Assembly: GCA_905142475.1 (NCBI GenBank) | Contig: LR990730.1 | Coordinates: forward strand, 3,162,001-3,226,000 | Origin: Xanthomonas hydrangeae | Lineage (GTDB): Bacteria; Pseudomonadota; Gammaproteobacteria; Xanthomonadales; Xanthomonadaceae | DNA: 64,000 nucleotides | Direction of reading: 5' to 3' | Shown here: one piece after another, positions 42,523 through 51,081 of the stretch | Layout of the letters: every line of letters begins with the position of its first letter | Numbering within the stretch: position 1 is the first letter of the stretch | The notes under the pieces: model-generated | Databases searched by the model: none | Told to the model about the DNA's origin: nothing | Seen by the model: only the letters and a program-made list of their open reading frames with translations | Made by a program: the position numbers and the translations under genes

Positions 42523-43863
42523 GTGGTTGAGTTTTTGATCGTGATCGCGCTGATTGTGTTGAACGGCTTCTTCGCCATGTCGGAGATGTCGTTGATGACC
42601 TCGCGCAAGAGCCGCCTGAAGCAGATGGCCGGCTCCAGCAAGCGCGCCGCGCGGGCCCTGGCATTGGCCGAAAGCCCGGAAAATTTTCTGTCCACGGTAC
42701 AGATCGGCATTACCTCGATCGGCATCCTGACCGGCCTGTTCGGCGGCGAAGCCATCGGCGAGGCCATCGGCGTGTGGCTGCAGCGGGTGTTCCCTGCGCT
42801 GTCGGCCAGCTTTTCGCTGATTGGCGAGCCCAAACCCTATTCGGCAGTGATCGGCAGCACGCTGGCGGTGGCCTTGATCACCTTCCTGACGCTGATCTTC
42901 GGCGAACTGGTCCCCAAACGGCTGGCGCTGCGCAATTCCGAAGACATTGCCGGCGTGGTGGCTGTGCCGATGGCGTGGCTGGCCAAGATTGCCGCACCCG
43001 GCGTGTGGGTGCTGGCGCGCTCGACCCGGTTGGTGCTGCGCATGCTGGGCATGGGCAAGGACGAATCGGCATCGGTGACCGAAGAGGAGATCCGCATGCT
43101 GGTGGCCGAAAGCCACGAGGCCGGCGTGATCGACGCGCACGAGCGCGACATGATGAATCGGGTGATGCGGCTGGGCGACCGCACCGCCGACAGCCTGATG
43201 ACCCCGCGCAACCGCATCGCCTGGCTGGATGCCAACGCCGAGCCGGAACGCAATCTGCAGGTGATGCGCGAGCACGAGTTCTCGCGCTACCCGGTCTACC
43301 GCGGCAGCGACCAGGACATTGCCGGCGTGCTGGAAGTCAAATCGCTGGTCACGCGCATGGGCGGGCACGGCGAGAACCTGTTCCAGGCGCTGCGCGATAC
43401 CCTGTTCGTCTCCGAATCCACGCATGCGATGAAGCTGCTGGAGATCTTCCGCGAAGAACAGCAGTCGATGGCACTGGTGGTCGACGAATACGGCGAAATC
43501 CGCGGCCTGGTGACCATCAGCGACCTGATGGGCGCGGTGGTCGGCCGTCTGCAGGCGGTGGAAAACACCGATGAAGACGCACTGGTGATCACGCGCGCCG
43601 ACGGCTCGCTGCTGATCGACGGCTCGCTGCCGGTGGAAGAACTGCGCGAAGTGCTGGGCGCCGAATTGCCGGAGGCCGACGAGGGCGATTACCACACGCT
43701 CGCCGGTCTGTGCATCTACTACTTCGGGCGCATTCCGCAGGCCGGCGAGTTCTTCGATTGGGCCGGCTGGCGCATCGAGATCGTCGATCTGGACGGCGCG
43801 CGCGTGGACAAGCTGTTGCTTAGCCGCATCGGCGATGAGGACAGCGATGACATCGTCGGATAA
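42523..43863 (+). CDS. CNNM/CorC-type transporter-associated protein (DUF21-CBS-CorC_HlyC)
   Basis: The 446-residue protein has an N-terminal DUF21 domain with about four hydrophobic helices (~1-180, N-G-F-F-A-M-S-E-M-S), two CBS domains (~200-335, with D-S-L-M-T-P-R and V-V-D-E-Y-G) and a C-terminal CorC_HlyC domain (~350-435). Members act in Mg/Co efflux or are annotated as hemolysins. GTG at 42523 is the likely start because the next residues are the hydrophobic helix. Its end overlaps the ExoD start. Confidence 0.92.
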   Translation: MVEFLIVIALIVLNGFFAMSEMSLMTSRKSRLKQMAGSSKRAARALALAESPENFLSTVQIGITSIGILTGLFGGEAIGEAIGVWLQRVFPALSASFSLIGEPKPYSAVIGSTLAVALITFLTLIFGELVPKRLALRNSEDIAGVVAVPMAWLAKIAAPGVWVLARSTRLVLRMLGMGKDESASVTEEEIRMLVAESHEAGVIDAHERDMMNRVMRLGDRTADSLMTPRNRIAWLDANAEPERNLQVMREHEFSRYPVYRGSDQDIAGVLEVKSLVTRMGGHGENLFQALRDTLFVSESTHAMKLLEIFREEQQSMALVVDEYGEIRGLVTISDLMGAVVGRLQAVENTDEDALVITRADGSLLIDGSLPVEELREVLGAELPEADEGDYHTLAGLCIYYFGRIPQAGEFFDWAGWRIEIVDLDGARVDKLLLSRIGDEDSDDIVG

Positions 43864-44518
43864 CGGCGCGCCGCCATCCGATGATTCCGGCGGCGAACAC
43901 ATGCGCTATCGCAATGAAGGCATCCGCAGCTTGCTGGCGGCCTTCAGCGAGGGCGATCCGAATCATGTGTTGCGTGTACGCGAGATTCTGGCCGATCTGC
44001 AGCAGAGCGCGTTCGGCGTGTTCCTGTTTCTGGCGATCCTGCCCTCCTTCATTCCGATTCCCGGCGTGGCCGGTGGCATCAGCGGCCCGCTGACAGTGCT
44101 GATCGGCGTGCAGATGATGTGCTGCCTGCGCAAGCCGTGGGTGCCGCGTTTCATCGGCGATCGTGGGCCGCGCCGCAGTACCAGCCAGCGTTTCGTTGCG
44201 CGGCTTGCGCCAACGCTGCAGCGCCTGGACCGGCTGCTCAAGCCGCGTCTGCACGGCATGCTGGATCGTGTTCCGGCGCAGGTGTTCACCGGCTTGCTGC
44301 TGGTGCTGGTCGGCATCTTGCTGACGCTGCCGATCCCGTTTACAAACTATATTTTCGGCCTGATCCTGCTGTTGTTCGCGCTTGCCCTGCTGGAGCGCGA
44401 TGGCGCCTTGCTGCTGGTGGGCTGGGCGGCGGCGCTGGTGTCGGTGGCGGTGTTCGGGGTCACTTCCGACCAACTGCTGGATCTGGTGCGCGATTGGTGG
44501 CCGGTCGCCTGGCGCTGA
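43847..44518 (+). CDS. exoD: ExoD-family membrane protein
   Basis: A 223-residue integral membrane protein of the ExoD family. It shows the family motif F-G-V-F-L-F-L-A-I-L-P-S-F-I-P-I-P-G and four to five hydrophobic helices, with L-P-I-P-F-T-N near the C-terminal pair. In Sinorhizobium, exoD affects exopolysaccharide production and alkaline tolerance. The start at 43847 lies 17 nt inside the CNNM gene in another frame; ATG at 43835 is an alternative. Confidence 0.9.
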   Translation: MTSSDNGAPPSDDSGGEHMRYRNEGIRSLLAAFSEGDPNHVLRVREILADLQQSAFGVFLFLAILPSFIPIPGVAGGISGPLTVLIGVQMMCCLRKPWVPRFIGDRGPRRSTSQRFVARLAPTLQRLDRLLKPRLHGMLDRVPAQVFTGLLLVLVGILLTLPIPFTNYIFGLILLLFALALLERDGALLLVGWAAALVSVAVFGVTSDQLLDLVRDWWPVAWR

Positions 44519-44553
44519 TGCGCGAGACGATCGGCACACCTGATCGGTCGCCG

Positions 44554-45054
44554 TTACTTCAGATCGACCACACGGTTGTCGGACAGGCTGCCCGTGTCGT
44601 CGGTGACTGCGGTCATCACGAAGTACAGCGCCTTGCCGAGCAGCCCGCTCGGGCCGTCCCAGTATTCGGCCGATTCGGCACGCACATGGATCAGACGCAG
44701 ATTGGGGTCATCCTTGCCGCCCGGAAAAAACACCTTCATTGCCGGCGACCAGAGTTCATCGATCTTGGCGCGGTCGTTGACTACGCGCGCGGTACCGGCG
44801 ACCGACACATAGCTGTTCTTCGACGCCGAGGCGTATGCCACATTGACGCGCGGGTCGGCGGCAATCTCTGCCACCTTCGGGCTATCGGCAGCGGTGGCGA
44901 ACCACAGGTCGCCATCGAATTCGACTTCCTGCGTGCCCAACGGCCGGCTCACCAGTTTGCCGTCGGCCGACACGGTCGTGAACATCGCGATGTCCACGCC
45001 GCGGATCAATTCCGCCAACTGCTTGATGCTCTCGCTGCGTTCCTGAAATTGCAT
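44554..45054 (-). CDS. FMN-binding general stress protein (pyridoxamine-5'-phosphate oxidase-like)
   Basis: This 166-residue split-barrel protein of the PNPOx-like/general-stress-protein-26 family has A-M-F-T-T-V-S-A-D-G-K-L-V-S-R-P-L near the start and D-L-W-F-A-T. Related Xanthomonas proteins bind FMN; the enzymatic role is unclear. Neighbours are a flavin-dependent oxidoreductase 60 bp upstream on the same strand and convergent exoD. A shared flavin-linked role is possible but unproven. Confidence 0.9.
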   Translation of the reverse strand: MQFQERSESIKQLAELIRGVDIAMFTTVSADGKLVSRPLGTQEVEFDGDLWFATAADSPKVAEIAADPRVNVAYASASKNSYVSVAGTARVVNDRAKIDELWSPAMKVFFPGGKDDPNLRLIHVRAESAEYWDGPSGLLGKALYFVMTAVTDDTGSLSDNRVVDLK

Positions 45055-45114
45055 GCTGGTTTTCCCAATGGAGGTGCATGCATCTGAGCGGATCGCCGCG
45101 CAAAGCGACGTGAA

Positions 45115-46116
45115 TCACGCAGGAGTCACGTCCAGCTCGCGGCAGGCCATGGCGGCGATTTCGAACGAACGCAAACGTGCGGCATGGTCGTAGATGTTGG
45201 CGGTGAACAGCAGCTCATCCGGCGTGTGGCGCTCGATGAACTCGGCCACGCCCTGCGCGATCTGTTCGGCATCGCCCAGCACCGTGCAGGCCAATGCACG
45301 CTCCACGCCGGCACGTTCGTGCGGCTGCCAGAAGCTGTCAATGTCGTCGATCGGCGCGGGAATCTTGCCTGGCTTACCGCGCCGCAGGTTGACGAAACTC
45401 TGTTGCTGGGTGGTGAACAGGCGGCGCGCCTGCGCTTCGGTCTCGGCGGCCACCACGTTCAAGGCCAGCATCACATGCGGCTTGGCCAACTGTGCGGACG
45501 GGTGGAACTCGCGGCGGTAGATGGCCACGGCTTCGTCCATCGCATCGGGCGCGAAGTGCGAGGCGAACGCGAACGACAGGCCCATCGCTGCGGCCAGGCG
45601 TGCACTGAACAGGCTGGAGCCCAGCAGCCACACCGGCACGTCCAGCCCGGCGCCCGGCACTGCCTGCACCAGTTGCCCCGGCACCGCCGGTGCGAAGTAG
45701 CGCAGCAGCTCGGCGACGTCCTGCGGGAAATGATCGGCACTGTCGAAATAGCGGCGCAAGGCGCGCGCGGTGGGCTGGTCGGTACCGGGCGCACGGCCCA
45801 GGCCAAGGTCGATGCGCTGCGGATACAACGACGCCAGCGTGCCGAATTGTTCGGCCACCTGCAGCGGCGCATGGTTGGGCAGCATGATGCCGCCGGCGCC
45901 GACGCGGATGGTCTTGGTGCCACCGGCCACATGACCGATCAGCACCGCGGTGGCGGCGCTGGCGATGCCCGGCATGTTGTGGTGCTCGGCCAGCCAATAA
46001 CGCTGATAGCCCCAGCGCTCGGCGTGCTGGGCCAGATCGAGCATGTTGGCGAAGGCATGGGTGGTGTCGCTGCCTTCGCAGACCGGCGCCAGGTCGAGCA
46101 CGGAAATGGGCGTCAT
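45115..46116 (-). CDS. Luciferase-like flavin-dependent monooxygenase (LLM class)
   Basis: The 333-residue TIM-barrel protein resembles bacterial luciferase alpha and E. coli YhbW. Motifs include [25 protein letters not shown] and [13 protein letters not shown]. It would use reduced FMN and O2 on an unknown substrate. It lies 60 bp upstream of the FMN-binding stress protein and is probably co-transcribed with it. Confidence 0.93.
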   Translation of the reverse strand: MTPISVLDLAPVCEGSDTTHAFANMLDLAQHAERWGYQRYWLAEHHNMPGIASAATAVLIGHVAGGTKTIRVGAGGIMLPNHAPLQVAEQFGTLASLYPQRIDLGLGRAPGTDQPTARALRRYFDSADHFPQDVAELLRYFAPAVPGQLVQAVPGAGLDVPVWLLGSSLFSARLAAAMGLSFAFASHFAPDAMDEAVAIYRREFHPSAQLAKPHVMLALNVVAAETEAQARRLFTTQQQSFVNLRRGKPGKIPAPIDDIDSFWQPHERAGVERALACTVLGDAEQIAQGVAEFIERHTPDELLFTANIYDHAARLRSFEIAAMACRELDVTPA

Positions 46117-46251
46117 CGGATGACTCCGGGGAATGAATGATGTGCAAGAGATGGGGCTGGCCGGCCGGCATTGCTACCCGCTCAGGTGGCGCTGAGGGGA
46201 TTACAGCATTCCAGGGGTCGAACAGCGGGGATGGTTTATGGAGGCGTTACT

Positions 46252-46440
46252 CCCTTCTCCCCCCGGGAGAAGGTGCCCCGCAGGAGCGGATGAGGGTACG
46301 TGCGAAGCTTGGTGTGCTCAACTATCGCTAGGGCCTCGCCCCCGCTCCGCGCCCCGGCCCGCGCTTGCGGCGCGAGCGCTCCAAGACACGCGCGCCAGTG
46401 GCGCGCAAGCCGCGCCTTCTCGCCCCGCAGGAGAGGGCTT
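46252..46440. repeat. Dispersed palindromic intergenic element, copy C (inverted, divergent core)
   Basis: The left end (46252-46300: CCTTCTCC...GGGAGAAGG, GTGCCCCGCAGGAGCGGATGAG and GGTACG) is the reverse complement of the right end of copy B, and the right end (~46410-46440, ending GGAGAGGGCTTT) resembles the reversed left end. The core is longer and rich in GCGC palindromes (46330-46410), so this copy has an altered interior. It lies between the luciferase-like and MFS genes, a 430-bp gap with nothing else recognised. Confidence 0.75.
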
Positions 46441-46548
46441 TTAGATGCCTGTGGCTGCTGGTGCGCGAATGCGTCGAGCGCGTCGCGAAGCACAGCTGCT
46501 GACCGATCAGATGGCTGGCTATGATGGATGCCGAACTGGCCGCGCTGC

Positions 46549-47961
46549 ATGACAATGGCTTTGACCGCTCCGCCTGACCCCGCTTCCGACACCTTGCACA
46601 TCGCCGCGCGGATCGATCGGCTGCCGGCCAGTGCCACGCTGTGGCGGCTGGTTGGCTTGCTCGCGCTGGGCGGATTTTTCGAGTTGTACGATCTGTTCCA
46701 GACCGCCTACATCAGCCCCGGGTTGATCCGCGATGGCATTTTCGCCAACGGTGCCGATGGCGTGTTCGGCATGTCAGACCAGGCCGCGTTTGCGGCTGCG
46801 ACCTTTCTGGGGCTGTTTGTCGGCGCCGCATTGCTGAGTCCGTTTGCCGACCGTTTTGGGCGCAGGCTGGTCTTTACGTTCGCGTTGGTCTGGTACACCG
46901 CTGCCACTGTGGCGATGGGCCTGCAAAGCACTGCCACCGGCGTCATCGTGCTGCGCTTTGTGGTGGGGATCGGGTTAGGCATCGAGCTGGTCACCATCGA
47001 CACCTACCTGTCCGAATTGGTGCCGCGGCATATGCGTAGCGCCGCATTTGCGTTTGCGTTCTTCGTGCAGTTTCTGGCCGTGCCGGCAGTGGCGCTGACC
47101 GCCTGGCTGCTGGTGCCGCATGCACCGCTGGGGGTGAGCGGCTGGCGTTGGGTGGTGTTGCTGAGTGGCGTGTTTGCGCTGGCGATCTGGTGGCTGCGCA
47201 GCCGCTTGCCGGAATCGGCACGTTGGTTGGCGGCGCAAGGACGCCATGCCGAGGCGGACGCGGTGCTGATCCAACTGGAGGCGCGCTGCGAACGCGATCT
47301 GGGCGCGCCATTGGCCATGCCGCAGCAGGTGGCTGTGCCGTCGGCACACAGCGACACGCAGGCATCGCTGTTATGGCGAGCGCCCTATCGCGGGCGCATC
47401 GGCATGCTGGTGGTGTTCCATATCTTTCAGGCGATCGGCTTCTTCGGCTTCGGCAATTGGCTGCCGGCACTGATCTCGGCGCAAGGCACCGGCGTGACCA
47501 AGAGCCTGGGCTATTCCTTTGCGATCTCGCTGGCCTACCCGTTGGCGCCGCTGCTGTTGTTGCGGTTTGCGCGGCGCTGGGAAAACAAGTGGCAGATCAC
47601 CGCATCGGCGCTAGGCGCAGTGCTGTTTGGCGTGCTGTTTTCGCAGCAGCATCAGGCGACCGGCATGGTAGCGTGCGGGGCGATGATTGCGTTCTGCAAT
47701 GCCTGGATGAGCTTCGCTTATCACGGCTACCAGGCCGAGCTGTTCCCCACCGGATTGCGCGCGCGTGCAGTAGGGTTCTGTTATTCCTTCAGCCGTCTTT
47801 CCACCGCCGTGAGCAGCGTACTGATCGGTTGGTTGCTTGCCCAGGTCGGCAGCCATGGCGTGCTGGCGTTTATCGTCATCAGCATGTCGATCGTGGCGAG
47901 CGTGATTGCGCTGTTCGGGCCGCGTACGCGCAATCGTGCGCTGGAGGAAATTGCCGGTTAA
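46549..47961 (+). CDS. Major facilitator superfamily transporter
   Basis: The 470-residue transporter has twelve hydrophobic helices. The cytoplasmic loop 2-3 motif D-R-F-G-R-R is present, with R-L-P-E-S-A-R-W-L after helix 6 as in the sugar/organic-acid porter branch, and P-R-H-M-R after helix 4. G-F-F-E-L-Y-D-L-F-Q in helix 1 resembles metabolite/H+ symporters. The substrate cannot be told. Start choice is uncertain: ATGs at 46528, 46549 and 46555 are in frame and none has a good RBS. It converges on the ABC gene with 32 bp between stops. Confidence 0.88.
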   Translation: MTMALTAPPDPASDTLHIAARIDRLPASATLWRLVGLLALGGFFELYDLFQTAYISPGLIRDGIFANGADGVFGMSDQAAFAAATFLGLFVGAALLSPFADRFGRRLVFTFALVWYTAATVAMGLQSTATGVIVLRFVVGIGLGIELVTIDTYLSELVPRHMRSAAFAFAFFVQFLAVPAVALTAWLLVPHAPLGVSGWRWVVLLSGVFALAIWWLRSRLPESARWLAAQGRHAEADAVLIQLEARCERDLGAPLAMPQQVAVPSAHSDTQASLLWRAPYRGRIGMLVVFHIFQAIGFFGFGNWLPALISAQGTGVTKSLGYSFAISLAYPLAPLLLLRFARRWENKWQITASALGAVLFGVLFSQQHQATGMVACGAMIAFCNAWMSFAYHGYQAELFPTGLRARAVGFCYSFSRLSTAVSSVLIGWLLAQVGSHGVLAFIVISMSIVASVIALFGPRTRNRALEEIAG

Positions 47962-47993
47962 TCCCGTGCCGGCGCGATTGAACTGCGCAGCGA

Positions 47994-49718
47994 TTACGCG
48001 CGCGAGCTCGCAACTGCATCGACTTTGACAGCTGCCTGCGCAGCAAGCACGACGCCTAGCGCAACCGTGCGATCGGCCACTGCGGCCAGGCTGGTGCGGT
48101 GCGAGACCACCACCAACACGGTCTGCGGCAGACGCTGCCGTAGCATGCGCAACACCTGCTGTTCGGCATCTGCATCCAGCGCGCTGGTGGCTTCGTCCAG
48201 CACCGCCAAGGTCGGTTGGCGCAACAGCACTTGCGCCAACAACAAGCGCTGCGATTCGCCACCGGACAGGCGTCCCTCCGGGCCGTTGATCGGCGTCTCC
48301 AGACCTCGCCCGTCGCGCTGCAGGCGCGCGCTCAAACCGACATCGCCCAATACCTCCCACATGCGTGCATCCGCTGTGCCAGGCAGCGCCCACTCCAGAC
48401 AATCGCGCACGCTGCGCTGCCATGGCCGCACGCCCTGGCCGATGTAGGCGCTATGCCGAACCAACGCGCGATACGCGGCGAAATCCAGCCGGCGCCCGGC
48501 CATATGCGCGGTGAACTGCGCGGGCGGGGTCTGCCCGGAAAGCACATCCATCAGACTGCTCTTGCCGATACCGGACGGCCCGACGACCAAGGTCATTTCG
48601 CCTGGCAACAGAATCATCGGACCCAGATCGAGCCTGGGCAGCGGCGGTGCCAGGCCGATGTGTTCGATATGCAGCGCTGCCGGCAATGGCACTGCCGTTT
48701 CTGCCGATGCGTGCGTGCGCGTGGCACCCAGTTCCACATAGCGCCGCCACAACTGCAGCGCCGGCCAGGCCGAGCGCAGTTGCTGCACGCTTTGCCGCGT
48801 GGTGACCAGATACGGCAGCAAGCGCCCGAGCAGCAGGCTGACGGTGATCAGCGCGGCGCGGTCGGCGCCCTGCCAGAGATTGGCCAGCACCAGAATGCCG
48901 GCGATCGCGGCCACGGCAGTGAGTTCGAGCACCAAGCGGCTGCCCGCCACCAGCTCCTGCTGTTGTGCATAGCCCTGCCCCAGCCGCGTGGAAATGCGCT
49001 CGTAATGGCGGCTTTCGACGTCTTCGCGTTGGAACGAGCGCACATGCCGCAGGCGACGCGGGAAGTCTTCGCTCAACCAGAACAACTGCGTCATGTCGGC
49101 CACGTAGTCGCGGCTGATGCGCGCCTGCCTGTCGCTGCTGGAAATGCGCAAGCCCAACCAGGCCAGGGCGAGCAGCAACGGCATCGCCAGCACCAGCGCG
49201 GGTGCGATCAGCACGGCAATGCAGATGCTCACCAGCGCCGTCATGCCGGCCACCAACAGCTGCAGCACCGCGCCGAAACCTTGTGTGGCGATTTCGATGT
49301 TATAGGTGAGTACGTTGGCGATTTCTGCAGAACTGGCGCCGGTCAAGGCTGGCAACGGTGCATCGATCAACGCGGCATGCACGCGGCGGCGCAGCCCGAT
49401 CGCGTAGCGGCTGGTCAGCCGTGCGGCCAGCCGCGCGCTGTGCCATCGCAGTGCGGCAAATACCAGGCTGACGCCGGCAAACAGCGCCGCCTGCATCACC
49501 AGACCATCAGGCAACGCCAGCCGATAGCCAGCCAACTGCACACCATGGCCAGGCTGCACCAGGGGCACCAGGCAGACCGCCACGATGCTGCCGGCCAATG
49601 CAGCCGCCAGCGACAAGGCGACATAGAGCGCGATGGTTGGCAGGTCTGCAGGCACCAGCGTGCCGACGAACGTGCGCAAGCCGGCACGCCTGCGATCGCG
49701 GGGGATGGAGGTCTGCAT
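47994..49718 (-). CDS. ABC exporter half-transporter (membrane domain fused to ATPase)
   Basis: A 574-residue protein: a ~320-residue membrane domain with about six hydrophobic helices, then an ATPase with Walker A G-P-S-G-I-G-K-S-S, signature L-S-G-G-E-S-Q-R, Walker B L-A-V-L-D-E-A-T-S-A-L-D and the switch V-S-H-R. There is no C39 peptidase domain, so it does not itself cleave a leader. It likely works as a homodimer exporting a small molecule, lipid or peptide. Upstream are a 24-codon ORF and the HPr-kinase-like gene, apparently in one transcript. Confidence 0.9.
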   Translation of the reverse strand: MQTSIPRDRRRAGLRTFVGTLVPADLPTIALYVALSLAAALAGSIVAVCLVPLVQPGHGVQLAGYRLALPDGLVMQAALFAGVSLVFAALRWHSARLAARLTSRYAIGLRRRVHAALIDAPLPALTGASSAEIANVLTYNIEIATQGFGAVLQLLVAGMTALVSICIAVLIAPALVLAMPLLLALAWLGLRISSSDRQARISRDYVADMTQLFWLSEDFPRRLRHVRSFQREDVESRHYERISTRLGQGYAQQQELVAGSRLVLELTAVAAIAGILVLANLWQGADRAALITVSLLLGRLLPYLVTTRQSVQQLRSAWPALQLWRRYVELGATRTHASAETAVPLPAALHIEHIGLAPPLPRLDLGPMILLPGEMTLVVGPSGIGKSSLMDVLSGQTPPAQFTAHMAGRRLDFAAYRALVRHSAYIGQGVRPWQRSVRDCLEWALPGTADARMWEVLGDVGLSARLQRDGRGLETPINGPEGRLSGGESQRLLLAQVLLRQPTLAVLDEATSALDADAEQQVLRMLRQRLPQTVLVVVSHRTSLAAVADRTVALGVVLAAQAAVKVDAVASSRA

Positions 49719-49719
49719 C

Positions 49720-49794
49720 TCAGCGATGCACGTCGTGCAAGAGGCGCTTCGGCACGCTGGCAGGCGTATGGATCACGCGACGACGCACCGGCAT
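49720..49794 (-). CDS. Possible 24-residue peptide between kinase and exporter genes
   Basis: ATG at 49794 is preceded by GAGGG with 5-nt spacing, a very good ribosome-binding site, and the frame ends with TGA two bases from the ABC exporter ATG. The product is short, basic and Val/Arg/His-rich (starts M-P-V-R-R-R-V-I-H-T, ends H-D-V-H-R). It matches no family I know. It could be a real small peptide, a translational coupler for the exporter, or chance. The RBS and tight packing are observed; the function is not. Confidence 0.35.
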   Translation of the reverse strand: MPVRRRVIHTPASVPKRLLHDVHR

Positions 49795-49802
49795 CTGCGC
49801 CC

Positions 49803-50885
49803 TCATCGCAACAACTGCAGCAGTGCATCCACCGATGCCTGCGGATGCGTGCCACGCCGCAGCGTGAACATGCCCACACGCTGCACCTGTTCGACAAAGC
49901 GCTGCCACCCCGGTTGACCGGCGGCGTAAGGTTGATCGCGCGCCAGACAGTCGGCAATCTGCTCGGCCGGCGTTGGCAGCAGACGCTGCGCCGACGTGCT
50001 GGCAGGTGTGCCGGACAGCATCACCACTGCGCACAGCTGCAAGGGCGTGCGCGCAAGCCGTGCACGGCCATGGCGGATATCGATCTCGAACTTTTCCACG
50101 CCACTGCGACGACGGATGGTCGGCGATGCGCTGATCCACGCGTGAGTGTCTGCATCGACCAGGCCAAGCGCGTCCGAACGCAAATGCAGGAAGTTGGCAA
50201 CGCCGGTGGTCAGCAGACTCTCCGGCGCAATGAACACGCCGTCTTCGGCGATGAAGTCCAGCCCATGCAGCAAGCTGTGCAGCGCCAGCGTCGACTTGCC
50301 CGCGCCGCTGGCGCCGAGCAGCAACACGCTGCGTCCGTGCCGCCCCACGCAGGCACCATGCAGCGGCACCAACGCCATGCCACGTGCGGCGAGCAGGAAC
50401 ACCGCAAATTCGATCAACTCGTAGCGCACGTGATAGGCATGGGTGAGCATGTCCTCGGAGACCACCAGCATGGCGCGGCGCTCGGGCACCGACAGCATCA
50501 GGTAATTGCAGGCATCCATGACGCCGCACAGTAAGCCACCGCTTGCGTGCGTGCGCACCGGTGGCGGTTCTGCGCTCGATGGCGCCTGACCACGCGCCAC
50601 CAGATCCAGCGTGATATGGAATTCCGGCGCAGCCGGCAAGCGATGCGCGGGCAAGCCTGCATAGGCGGCATCCACCAACGCCAGCAACGCCTCGCTGTCG
50701 CTCTGGAAATGAAACAGCGCACCGAGAATCTGCCGGCGCACCACGAATCGACGCTCACTGCGCTCACCGAACGGGTCTGCAGGCGATAGCGCATTGCCGG
50801 GCGCCGCCAGGCGTGCGGTATCGCTCACTGGCAGGAGTTCCGCCAACGCGGCCGAGTGCGGCATGCCTTCCATCCATCGCATCAA
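49803..50885 (-). CDS. HPr-kinase-like (HprK-related) protein
   Basis: The 360-residue protein has an unrecognised N-terminal region (~1-140) and a C-terminal HprK-type kinase core. A His in L-H-G-A-C-V (~176) leads into the P-loop G-A-S-G-A-G-K-S-T at 191-199 and the acidic A-E-D-G-V-F (~213-218). It lacks the C-terminal motif of true HPr kinase/phosphorylases. Relatives occur in lasso-peptide and exosortase-type gene clusters; in paeninodin-type clusters they phosphorylate a peptide. The protein precedes the ABC exporter and is divergent from a radical SAM gene. Met8 is an alternative start. The target is unknown. Confidence 0.82.
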   Translation of the reverse strand: MMRWMEGMPHSAALAELLPVSDTARLAAPGNALSPADPFGERSERRFVVRRQILGALFHFQSDSEALLALVDAAYAGLPAHRLPAAPEFHITLDLVARGQAPSSAEPPPVRTHASGGLLCGVMDACNYLMLSVPERRAMLVVSEDMLTHAYHVRYELIEFAVFLLAARGMALVPLHGACVGRHGRSVLLLGASGAGKSTLALHSLLHGLDFIAEDGVFIAPESLLTTGVANFLHLRSDALGLVDADTHAWISASPTIRRRSGVEKFEIDIRHGRARLARTPLQLCAVVMLSGTPASTSAQRLLPTPAEQIADCLARDQPYAAGQPGWQRFVEQVQRVGMFTLRRGTHPQASVDALLQLLR

Positions 50886-51081
50886 TCAGCCGGTGTGTGC
50901 CGATCCGTTGCTGAAAGGTTGCATCGCGGCCTGCGACACGCCTGCATAACGCATGGCATAGCGCGCTTCTCAGCGGCGCAACCAAACGCACCTGCGTGCG
51001 CACCTACTGCCGAGCCGAATGCCGGTGTCTGCGCACGCCATTGCTGCGCGTACCTGGCGACAGAACGAGAGCCTTGTGCAG

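Noticed and set aside
42421..43902. 493-codon open frame opposite the CNNM/CorC gene
   Set aside because: Composition of a complement shadow; the CNNM gene explains the region fully.
48216..50534. 772-codon open frame opposite the ABC and HprK-like genes
   Set aside because: His/Gln/Arg-rich shadow frame; both minus-strand genes under it have clear domains and motifs.
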